Notes under the pieces: model-generated
The model's input: only the letters and a program-made list of their open reading frames with translations
Database searches by the model: none
What the model was told of the DNA's origin: nothing
Assembly (NCBI GenBank): GCA_963920665.1
Contig: OY987268.1
Coordinates: 1,800,501-1,864,500 of the forward strand
DNA from: Straminergon stramineum
Lineage: Eukaryota; Streptophyta; Bryopsida; Hypnales; Calliergonaceae
Direction: 5' to 3'
DNA: 64,000 nt
Part shown: positions 23,069-33,854 of the stretch, piece by piece
How positions within the stretch are numbered: position 1 is the first letter of the stretch
Layout: every line of letters starts with the position of its first letter
Translations under genes and position numbers: made by a program

Positions 23069-23611
23069 TCTTGAAACTCATTCATCAGAAAATATTGTCC
23101 TACAAAGCTTTTAAGGGTTCATATGTACTTCTTGGAAACTTGATGAATAAACTAAAGAAAATTCAAGGCGCTGATTAGGGGTGTACCCAAAAATCAACCC
23201 TAGATAGGTAAATTTGACGCAAGAATCTAGATGGGTCGGTTTTGGGATTAGGGTTGACATTCAGTGTAGTTTAATTACATCACACAACACGATAATTGAC
23301 ACTGAGCTTTCGTGTATGATTTCAGCTGCATTTGAAGCAGAACTAGTACAAAGAAGAGTGCATTTCCAGTTGAATTCTCAGACAATGTCAGATAAGTTCG
23401 AGAAAGAGATAGATGTTGCGCAACGATGAATACAATACAAAAGCGCGTCAAAATTTGGACAAAGGTGACCTAGGAAACAGAGAAGGTGAAGTGAAGCAAG
23501 GCAAAGGAAACAGCAAGCTGCCCAAAATTCTCAAGCGGAGCTGCTGCATAATAGTGATCTCAGTCTGCATTTCATTCACCACCTCCACCCCATTTGTAGT
23601 GCTGGCTCCGT

Positions 23612-25200
23612 CTACTTCTCCGATTCCACAGCGCCCGTGATCTTTCCCTTGAGCACCTCAATGTCTTCCACGAGCTCCTTGCGGCTGCTCTTGAAGAGCA
23701 GGTAGCGATACACGAACCATCCCGTGTAGCTCAGCCCCACGAGCTCCATGAGCTTGGGTAGCAACGGCACGGCGTTGATGGCTCCCACTATGGTGGAGGA
23801 CAGCCACAGGGCTACGAGTGCACCACCCGCGTACACGCCCACTGTGGTCTTGTTCTCAGTTGCCTCCCACTGCCATTGCCAACAGCACAAATACAATGTC
23901 AGTCCTGGTTACTTATAGCTGGTTGCGGCAAGCAGCCGCATGTGCAAAGCCGAAAAATAAGTAAAAAACTAAGATCAGTTTGTGAATAAGCTCTGGATTA
24001 TATGAACATGGGAAACTTCTCGAAGAAATTGGTGCCCACATTCCAAAACTAATGTCAGTTCGGATATAAAGGCATAATGATTCGTGCAAACACGAGAAGC
24101 GTCTGTGAAGAAAAACCAACGTACAGCTACATATAAACTAACAAATACACTTATACGAGATAGCTTCGTGAAGGAAAAAAGGGCCAACATCCCAAAACGA
24201 ATGTCAATTTATAATGAAAGTTTTGCATCCGACAAAAATGAGAAGCGCTCGCCAAGAAAAGAAGTGCACTGAACTTGACCTAGTTCGGAAAACAATGGTA
24301 GTTGAATGACCTCCAGTGCACAGACCCTAGATGGGAGTAAAAATAATTCAAAAAGCAAAAGCAAAAGTAAAGAAGAAAGCCAAAACCATCACAGGCAAAG
24401 GTCGTCCACTGGATTCCACAAATGTATGGTACAGTAGAGGGGGGTAAGGAAATGACCTTGGCCTTGAGGTCGTCGACGAATTGTTGGACTTGCGCAGCGC
24501 TGTCCGAGGTGGGGTCATCAGACACAGCCCGGATGGGCGCAGGGTTCAGCCTCATGCTCTCTGCACGTTGCCACAAAAATGCTCAGTATAGCTACATTCC
24601 ATTTAACACAATCGTCATCCCTAATTAGGGAATAGTAAACCAATTCAAACTCAGAACATTACATGCCAATCATCCACCGGAAGCAAATCTCACACCACCA
24701 AACACTGTTCACATTCCTCTGCACGCTCCACACCTTCCATCCCCACATAAGAATGACACTACATAGACTAAGCACCGGCATCATTACAGCCAGAAACGCA
24801 ATCGATACATAACACAGCTAAGATCGATTCCGACATCGGACGCAATATAGCAATCATCCACAGCCATCGAATTCCGCTCTTGCAAGCAATGGCCACCCAC
24901 ATGCAACACCCATCCCACGCAAGGCCTTCGAATACAAGGAGACCAGCCACGGCATTGGACCCAATCCCAAATAGAGAGTTCAAATTTCCGATCAATTGGT
25001 GTCCAGCCAGCCAAGTCGCTAAGTTAGCATTGCCACGCACCTGCTCTTCGCGAGCTGAGCACCACTTGGTTGCCATGCAGGAGACTGCGACGGAGCGCCA
25101 ACGACGCCGACGCCGCGGCCGACGAGCGGGTGGACGAGGACGAGGCTGAGGCGGCAAGCGCGGCCACGGAGGAGCTGGTCAAAGCGGCAACGCACGCCAT
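23612..25200 (-). CDS. CURT1: CURT1 thylakoid curvature protein, copy A (C-terminally shortened)
   Basis: CURT1 proteins oligomerise at grana margins and bend thylakoid membranes. Exons: 25200-25041, 24560-24457, 23869-23612, joining in phase 1 and 0 to 173 residues. The Ser/Ala-rich N-terminus (residues 1-50) is a typical plastid transit peptide. Residues 98-150 hold the two membrane helices (GALVALWLSSTIVGAINAVP; GLSYTGWFVYRYLLF), followed by an amphipathic helix (SSRKELVEDIEVLKGKI). Relative to copy B one base is missing after VESE (GAGAAG-TAG against GAGAAAGTGGAC), so it stops 22 residues earlier. The intron 2 donor is GTCATT against GTAATT in copy B. All family core features survive, so it is probably functional. 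The start matches copy B; no upstream in-frame ATG exists. Confidence 0.9.
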
Positions 25201-25418
25201 GGCGAGCTGCTGCGATGGTGAAATGGAAGCGCTTGCAGTCGAACTTGATGCGAGGGCAGAGACGATGGGAGCAAGCTTTGGCAATGGCGATGGGGATGGG
25301 GATTTGCAGCAGCGAGTGCGAGTGCGAGTGTGCGAGAGCGCGGGGGGGGCGCGGGGGAGAACGAAATCTGGCGATGGCGGATGTCAGCCAACCGGCGTTT
25401 GCTGCGAGGCCCGCTCTT

Positions 25419-25426
25419 GGATAAGG
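25419..25426. promoter_or_regulatory. I-box-like GGATAAGG in the CURT1-A promoter
   Basis: GGATAAGG with the following TTTCTGC is conserved in the duplicate promoter (complement at 49972-49979), at similar distance from the start codon (about 220 and 250 bp). GATAAGG I-boxes are known in light-regulated plant promoters; the role here is inferred. Confidence 0.4.
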
Positions 25427-25546
25427 TTTCTGCTACTTGGCATGCACTCTCGCGCTCTCTCCTTTTCCTTCCTGGCTTTTTGCTCGCTGGAGTTGCCAGC
25501 AAATTTTCCAAGACCCAGAGCTAAGTTGAAGTTAAGGGAAACCTAC

Positions 25547-25660
25547 TCATCATGACCCCTCTCCCGACTACTTCCAAAATCTACACTCTTCCAAGATTTC
25601 AGCCCACAAATCTTGGATAGTTGTAGATGTGAGACACAATTGGGAGAGGAGCCATAATGG
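25547..25660. repeat. Small inverted-repeat element, copy 2
   Basis: Ends CATGACCCCTCTCCC and GGGAGAGGAGCCATAATGG are inverted repeats. It is related to 20653-20770 and abuts the outer edge of the CURT1-A duplication. Confidence 0.55.
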
Positions 25661-25682
25661 ATATGTACCATAATGGGTACTA

Positions 25683-25910
25683 GTGTGCCTTGTGTTGTTG
25701 CCACAGCCAAAAGAAAAGTAAAAGTAATTTTTTCATTTTTTTAATCATACAAACTTCAAAATTCAATAACTTTCACCCCATAGGTCCAAATGTCACGAAA
25801 CAAAGCCCATGCACCCCTCCTTTCCAAGGGCTTTCCAATAGTACCAAGATCCAATTGGGAGACGCATGATCTATGAGATCTCAACGTAACCAACCAACCA
25901 AACCAACCAC
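25683..25910 (+). repeat. Dispersed repeat R2
   Basis: Contains GCCACAGCCAAAAGAAAAGT, CATACAAACTTC, ATAACTTTCACCCCATAGGT and CAAAGCCCATGCACC. It recurs at about 49608-49835 in the same orientation, and inverted at about 52365-52550 and 53185-53490. Copies therefore flank both CURT1 genes. Confidence 0.65.
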
Positions 25911-26252
25911 CTCGAAATTAAGTATGGGTGCATACATAAAACATGGCTAGTATTAGGACCCACAAGTAGAAAAGGCAAACAAAACTACTCGAGATGCACA
26001 AACTAAACTTTTTCTTTTTTATCTTTGCGAATAAATGTAAAAAGCTATCCCTATTTTGTAGTTGGTTGATTTCAGATTTTTGTGATGACCTTATTAATCC
26101 AAGAGTCATTGATATCAAATGAAATTTCAAAATGTGCAAAATTTGATCATATGATGGTAAAGAATAAGTTCTTATGTTCTACGACAAAGTAAAAAAATTT
26201 GGAATTGTACATTCAACATCTACTTGATCTAGCCTTGGTCACTTGCAATCTT

Positions 26253-27394
26253 TTAACCTTGAAGGTTTAGAAATCCAATTCTATACTCAAAATGATATTG
26301 TTTTTGTAAATTTGACATGTTCTTTAAATGAATTGAAGCATAATGTAGTGACAAAAGTTTGCATTCACACAAGAATGGATCCAATGACAAATAACACATC
26401 TAATTTAGACCTTTATTACACCTCCTCGCATTTGTCTCAAAAACTACAAAGTTGTTATGTATCATGTATGATGTATTTGAGCATAATAAGATTGAGATGT
26501 TCACCACTATAGGACTACAATACTTTTAGGTGCAAAACTATTCCAAAATACTTATATCCAAAGCAAAGCTAAAATTTTCATCTATATTTATTCATTAACA
26601 AATCTAATAGTAGGATCCTTTAGTTAAATTTTTCAAATACACCCTCCTAAAATTTCAAACTGTGAATCTTTACCAATTGCAAGAACATGATGCTTGAATT
26701 TTTTTTTAAAGTATTTTCAACTCTTCCCAAATGGTTAAGTTTCATCTTTCAAACACTTTATCTAAAAATGAGTAAATCTTGCAATTTCCTTCTCCCCATA
26801 ATATGTTAAAAAAATAAGTTGGAAGTACCAAAAACAATTCATCAAAAAATATTTCATATTCATGCTTGAAAAAAAATAGTAGATTGAAAGTGGTAAAGTA
26901 TGATTTAAAATACTAAATTGATAAGAATTTAGTTATAGAATTTTATAAGAATTCTGAACTCAATGGTTTTAAGGTCGTAATAAATAGTCTACATCCAATG
27001 TTTTTATTTTTTCTAAAAATATTAAAAATTGAGTTCATAAAGGACTTCTAAGTTTATTTTTGAGTAGAGATTTCATAACTTTCATCTTGTTAAATGAAAT
27101 AGTACAATTGAAAGTTTTTCAAATATATATAAATACAAAATAAATCTTTATTTTTTCAAAAGTGATTTTTTCTATGCTACCCAGACAACTTGGGTTGAGA
27201 AAGAAACAAAATATCATGCAATAAATTTTTTAATCATGTAGGGAATGTCATAAAAATTGTTGTACCTTGGAGCTATTCCTAGACTACATGTGGTGTGAAA
27301 ATTTAGAATGAAAAAATGAAAAATTTTGTTAAAGAAGGCATGACGAAAATCACTAGGTTGCCAAAAAAATGCTACTTAGTCCTTTAAAGGTTAA
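26253..27394. repeat. Possible TTAA-bounded element (weak)
   Basis: TTAACCTTGAAGG at the left and CCTTTAAAGGTTAA at the right give inverted TTAACCTTNAAGG ends 1142 bp apart. The usual CCCC start and subterminal dyad are missing and no second copy was found. Confidence 0.3.
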
Positions 27395-29854
27395 AATGAC
27401 ATTGAAAGGAATGATGCTATTAGTATTATCAATCAAATAGTGTATGTCTTGCCATATTTTTAATACTATTTTTTATTCTAGAAATCAAACATAGTACCAT
27501 ATATCTTAAGCACCTAGTAAGTTCGACAAAAAATAATACTATGAAGTAGTGCCAATTTTTCTAGAAATTAACAATTACATTTGTCAAAATCAAGTGAAAT
27601 TCAAGTGACAAAATTTCAAAAATTTAATTAAATATTATAAGCACCATCTAGTACAAGACTTTTTGTAAGAAAATATGAAAGGCTTACTTTATTGCTATGT
27701 TGTGAGAAGGAAGGGTAGAAAGGCCTTTCCTATAGTAAAGTTAATTGTTCTTCATCAATCCTCGAAGAATATGGGATATTTGAAGCAGATGGGAGTTTAA
27801 CCACTCAAAGAAAAAATATAGTAATTGTGCTCAAAGTAGAACCTCAAACCTCATTTAAGCATTTTACATCAAGTTTTTTCAAATTGTGGTAAACAGACCT
27901 TTAGTTACCACATTTTACTAGATGGTCAAGTTGTGAAAAAAGTTATTTTACTATGCTTTGATGAGGCCTAAAGTACAAGTGTGAAAACAATTAATGCATT
28001 TAACTTGACATTGAGTAGTTTCCGAACTTAGATTGTAAGAATTGTCCACATTTGATTTTAGATTTTAAAATATAATAAATTTTTTATTTTCATAATTATA
28101 TTTTGAAGTATATACAAAAAGAATCTACAAAAATGTTTTAAAAATAGACAAAATTTTAAAACAATATATAGAAATAATATAGTTTTAATTTCTTAAAAAA
28201 TATATTCAAAAGAATCTGAATTTTTTTAAGGTTTCTGATTTTCTTACATTTTTTGAATGTATAGAAGCTTATAGCTTAAAACTCTTTAAAGAACACTCTT
28301 TCTCATGAAATTCAATGTAATTACACTCTTGCATGTAGGACATGTAGTGCTTTGAAAGAATCTAATGAATTATTAAAATTCATAACGTCTATATTATGGA
28401 TTTTCTTGGGATGATTATACAAAAACTAACATTCCTAAACCATCCAAATTTCCCATTATGACCAGATTAATTTTCTATATTTGTCCATGATATTTTTAAT
28501 TTTTCTAATTTTTCTAAAGTAGCACATCCCTAGCCTTATTTAGTGCACGGAAGAACAAAACACACATCCCCCTACCGTCCATTCACCTTTAGGTGTAGAT
28601 TGTGAATCAATTTGATGGCTTTATTCATGTCAATGTATATTATTGATGCAAATTACTTGCATTTGTATTAATTGTAGTTACAAAATACTAGCATAAACCT
28701 CTTGCAATATAACATTCAACTTAAGAGAATATGGTCTGGATAGTAGGCTGAAGTCTTACAAATCCGAATGAAAAACATTCACAATGACGAGATGAAATAT
28801 TTGGGATGGAAACATGACCATATTTGTAACAATGGATTACGACAGATACTGTGACAATGCATATTTAATATAACAAATATATAGTTTATTGAAATTGCAA
28901 ACATGGTGAGGGAATGAATGCCACTCTTCAAATATGAATAGACACATCTAAAAGGGAAAAAAAGAGTTATAGAGGTTTTTAGTGTTGAAGTGACCTACCA
29001 TTGCTTTCGATTCACATCCTATTACACCGATTCATCTATCTATACTACAAAAAAAACGCTACCGAGTACCTATGCTGCAGTCCTAAACCTTCAATGTGAG
29101 TCCAAATATGAAAATATAAAATAATGAAATTGGGAAAAAAATTCTATTGCAAGTTGGATAATTGTTTATCTTTCTTCCTTTTGCACATGTCATAACATTC
29201 TTGAATATACTAACCACAAAGTACTTTTCCATTTTTTGCCAAGTCAAACGTACTCTTCTAGTTTGTGAAATTGTAATTCTTCTTAAAACCTTGAATTCAA
29301 CCATTTCTATGCATTTAGAAAAGAGACATTCTTTTGAGTGAACTAATTAGAAAGACCTTTCTCTAGTCTTCAAACGTGTTATAATTTTCTGAATGTAAGT
29401 TGATACGTAGAAAAAGAAAAGCTCATCTTCTAATTAAGCTTATATACGTCTATAGTCCCTCAAGACTCTAGAGGCAATGCCCATTCAAGGCAAACTTGAA
29501 TGAAACTTGTGTGGTTTTCATTAGCTAACTGAAACCTCAAATCCGTACTCATCCTAATTTTGAAAGCTCTAGCTACTTTAAAAACTTAGTTGAGCACTTA
29601 AATTACACAAATTGTAGATAATATTTTGAAAATGTTGAATTCATTAAATTGGTGGAAACTCACAAAAACTTAAAAATTTCAAGACACCTATCTAAAGACT
29701 AAAATATATTATGCCTAGTGTTAATTTAGATCTATTCCAAGCCTAATTTAAGGAGATGGAAGCATTGAAATGGCATAGTTTTGGTGTTCTAAATTATAGT
29801 GCTAAGTTAATAAATTTGTTCATTGATGATAGATTTTTGTAGTGGAGTTGAAAA
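27395..29854. other. AT-rich intergenic desert
   Basis: No gene, RNA or clear mobile element recognised; long A/T runs throughout. Confidence 0.4.
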
Positions 29855-32800
29855 ATGGATGCAAATGGAGGCGGAGAGGTGGAGGCTCCAACACCTGCTC
29901 CAACAGAAATCCGCATTGAAGAGTACCCGGAGTTCTACATACCAGTGGTTGAATGTCCTCTATGTACATTCAAGCCTCTTCAAATATCTAAAATTCTCTA
30001 ATATCACATTTTTTGTTCTCTTATGCACATTCAAGATCAATATTCACTTTACACTATTTTCCTATTAGTTGACGTTGTATCTTAATTTGTGTACACATGA
30101 TACAATGACAATAAGGTGTTTCACAAGTGTGTAGGGTTTTAGACTATCTTCTTCACACATAAGATGACAAGTACTTTGCTAGTGTCACTTTTACATGTAA
30201 CATTGTATTGACACCATGGCATCAAAGAAGAAATCTAAATATAATCAACCTTTGACTCTTCTCTTATAATCAATCATTGTCCCATACATGTCAATTCTAG
30301 ATTGCTTATTGATGTCTTGGTTTGCTATAAACAAAAGCATTGATAGTAGAATATTTTGGAGTATAACAATACTAGTTCCTTATTTTTGATGTGTGGAACA
30401 ATATTGAAATAATCCTTCTAAATGTAGATAGTTACATAATGTAGATCGTAAGCTATGTATTATTCAAGTGTTGGATTTGAAATAGTGATTTTTTTTATAT
30501 GGATATAAAAGATGATTTATTCAATGAAACAATTGCTTGAATAACAAGAGCTACTCTAAAGAAAAGAAAGACTCCCTTGGTTTGTGCCATTATTGTATAT
30601 TATAATAAGGAATTAGATTTTTATTTGTCTTTGCTTATTTGCACTAAATTGAATGTGAAATGAGTAGTCCAACCACCATGGGAAGATTGGCCGGCATGGC
30701 CACCCCCTCCAGATTGGAAGTATACAGAACCTATTGATGCTTTACATGAAGCTTGTCAACCACATAAATTACCACCTAATGTGGAACTAGGGTATGGTCC
30801 ATTCTTGCCATGGATTGCCAAGGTAAGTGCATCTTTCTTTCTTTAACATCTAACTCTTTTAAATAAATGTTTGTATACTTTGGTTAATTTCTTTATATAG
30901 ATATATTATTTATTATTTATTTCAATTTCATGAAATTGGTCATAAAGGATGTGTTTCTTTGGTAAAGAGCCAAGCTTTAGATTTGCCATATCAAATAAAA
31001 TGACAAAATTTTAGAGATTGGTACTTTCAAGGTGCTTATCTAAGGTCTCAAACTTGTACCAATTTTAGTTCCTAGAGCTACTACAAACACTTGAATTGTC
31101 ATAGACTTGTAGTTTTAGTGATCTAAAACACACTTGTTCAACTAATATGATAATTAGTAATACTAGTAGAAACAAGGACTATGTAGATTAGGAATATGAC
31201 TACAAGAGCACCCACCAACGGTTTAATAAGTTATATAGGTCTCACCACTTAATTGTTTCTTCTATTGTGCAGCCTCCACCTAAATCCAAATCACCTACTG
31301 CTAATTTGCCAGTGCATGAGTATTTGGTATTGAATCAAAATATTCAATGCAAATTAATATTGCGCAACTCATTTCTTTAATCTCTAATGAAATTATTCTA
31401 AAAGTTTGTTTTATAGCATGAAATGTAGATCTCATTGACAACTTCTGGTTATATTGCATACGATAGTAAGTACAAGTGCTTGAGATCACTAGAAGAAACC
31501 AGTGTTGGTTTCAACAGAATTCAACTGACGTAGAATTTTGTTTTTTGCCAAAAAACATAGAAATTACTTTGGCTGCAACACAATTTTTAGAACTATGTTG
31601 TAGCCAAAGCAATTTCTATGTTTTTTGGCAAAAAACAAAATTCTATGTTAGCTGAATTTTGTTGAAACCAACGCTGGTTTCTTCTAGTGGATCCTTGTGT
31701 TTTGCTTCATTACTTGATAATACATCATCAATTGCATCGATCTAATCATTGATTTCTAGAAATTCAAAAGATATGAAACATTTGAACTTGAGTTAAGTCA
31801 TATTTACAATGTTTTGAAGGTAAACATAGTATGACCATATGTTCTAGGTAATTGAAATTTGGAGCTTGGTTGTTAAAATGTCTCATATTGAATTGCACAA
31901 ATGGTATTTTGAAGGATTGGTAAGAATGAAGAGTTGTCTATTTTGTCAAAATCCCACACCAAGGTGCATACTAGGCACTACATTTGCAATTAGTAGCAAT
32001 AATAATTAAAAGTATTCTTACCTTAAATGATCTTGCAAATTTTGGGATTTTTAAAACAGATGGCTGAAAAGGTCTATGACCTATGCCTTGAAGCCATGAA
32101 GTTGGCTGTAATTGAAAGGTGCTTGCTACCATACAATCCTTCCTATGCTTTCTAGGCGAGGGGAATATACTAACTTCTCAAGTCAGAGCTATACATTCTA
32201 TATTTGAAAGGTGCTTGCCATGATTTTTCTATGTGGATTAAATATTCAAATTTTGCTTTAACTCTTATTTTGTACATCCAATATGTTGTAATAATTTTTA
32301 GCAAATACATAACAAAATGTTATTTATCAAGTAGTGAGTGACATCCAATTCTAATGGTCAACCCAAGTTTGATATGTCAACCTTTTGAAAAAAGTTTACG
32401 AAGTTCTTCAATCTAAACATTTATAACCTCAATTTGTTAAACTTTTGAATGAGAACCAGCTTGGATTCTTGAGAATGATATGTTTGTTACAAGACAATAG
32501 TGGAGAGAGTAGCTTGATTAGAATTGGTTCAACTTTTAATGGTCTGTGTAAGATGGACTAGAAGAAGACATGAATTTGCATCTTGAGGTGAATACATTAC
32601 ACGAGATCTAGGAATTATAGTTCAAATGCATACCTAATTCAAGCCAATTGTTGTCATTATTTGCTTTCAATTTAAAACTCCAAAGATTTACAAATGCATT
32701 CAAAACTTATGACTTGATTTGTGCACATGCTAGGCCTAAAAGATTGGTAAAATTTGTAGCCTTGTATATACGAGAGAAAAATACATTGGCATGCAAGGTA

Positions 32801-32932
32801 AAATGTAGGCGGCATTGTCATCTTGGAGAAACTTGCCATTGCAAAAACCTTCCACCTCCACCACCACCTCCTCGAGAACCACCTAAAGAAAAAGAGAAGG
32901 AAGAAGAGAAAGAAGAAGAAACTAAAGCTTGA
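29855..32932 (+). CDS. Putative unrecognised small gene, five exons
   Basis: Exon-like blocks in otherwise AT-rich non-coding DNA join in consistent phase: 29855-29963 (ATG in good context, AAAATGG), 30668-30822 (ends AAG|GTAAGTG), 31273-31326 (acceptor TTGTGCAG), 32060-32118 (acceptor AAAACAG, donor AG|GTGCTT) and 32809-32932 (TGA). The product would have 166 residues. It has an acidic, aromatic N-terminus (RIEEYPEFYIPVVE), a Trp/Pro-rich segment (PPWEDWPAWPPPPDWKY), a Cys/His cluster (RRHCHLGETCHCKNLPPPPP) and a Lys/Glu-rich tail. The first donor (T|GTACAT) and last acceptor (AATGTAG) are the weakest points. I recognise no family and see no signal peptide or membrane span. It could be a lineage-specific gene or a decayed one. 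Confidence 0.45.
31487..31689. mobile_element. CACTA-type foldback MITE with 3-bp target duplication
   Basis: 203 bp starting CACTAGAAGAAACCAG and ending in its inverse. The two arms of about 95 bp are roughly 90% complementary. Flanking GAT at 31484-31486 and 31690-31692 is a perfect 3-bp duplication, as expected for CACTA (EnSpm) elements. It lies in a presumed intron of the putative gene at 29855-32932. The transcript would form a long hairpin. Confidence 0.85.
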
Positions 32933-33854
32933 AGATAACCTACTCACCTATCTTCAAGGCTAGTTCACAATTATGAGATCAATAACCAACAAAACAAGAA
33001 ATAAAGCATCCATGCAAAATTCATTACAATAATGATTTGTCTCTTTTGATATATCTCTCAAGAATTTCAAAGAGCCTAATGAGTTCATCTTCTAACTACA
33101 AGCAATTCGTGAGCTTCAAATATTTGAGAATCTACCTTTCTTCACTTCACTTCACTTAGTGGTTACAATTATTTGATGATTGTGGACTCCTCAGTATCTT
33201 TGAAATGAGGCCATATCAGTGATTCTGAAAACTTGAGTAGTGTGGTGATGGGAGATCTTGAGCTCGCACGCAGAAAGGGTCGTCACATCAAGCTCACGGT
33301 GATGCAGCTAGTTACAAACGGAAATGGGTTCCGGTCCGGACACGCCCAGTTGGAAGCGAAACACATCACCCCAATTTCCACAAAAATACAGGAAACAAAT
33401 TGCGAAAGAAAACATCTTAAATCCAACAGCGAGTCAAAACATGTTGTTCAGAAAATACGTCCTGAAGTTGTCACGAGAGATAATGTACAAGCTTTGGGGC
33501 AGTGGACAAGGACCCCTACTATACATCACTGTATATCCACGCTGCTCTCATTTCTGGCCAAACCTATAAGAACCTACCAAAAGAATACTGCATAACCTTG
33601 TCACCTCTTCATACCATACGCTCAATTCAACTATGTATAGTCCCGTAGCAGTTCTATGAAATCCCAGTAAAATAAAAATCAGGGAAGATGTTCCTCAAGT
33701 GGAACCTCTCTCGCTGACTGTTCTCAAATCAATCCAGCTTTGTCACTTCCAGAGGTGCCTACACCTCAATCGACCTCCACCTTTGCGGCAAAAGCTCTCA
33801 AGATGATCCCCACGCCTGAATTATAGAACACACTTGTTTGTCTTTTGAAATTTC
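32933..33854. other. Intergenic; includes the DGD1 3' region
   Basis: 33600-33854 probably holds the DGD1 3' untranslated region. A GC-richer patch at 33230-33560 has overlapping open frames on the plus strand without any recognised domain. Confidence 0.35.

Larger units (their letters stand above)
23205..25510 (-). repeat. Inverted segmental duplication, left copy
   Basis: The whole CURT1 unit (promoter, exons, introns, 3' region to the GACCCATCTAGA motif) is duplicated in opposite orientation at about 49870-52040, roughly 24 kb away. Similarity extends through introns and the 3' untranslated region, so this is a DNA-level duplication, not a retrocopy. Confidence 0.85.

Noticed and set aside
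24768..25555. Several long open frames on both strands around the CURT1-A first exon
   Set aside because: They are GC-driven shadows: the real exon is fixed by the duplicate gene, the splice sites and the conserved mature protein. The apparent upstream extension starts at TTG, not ATG.
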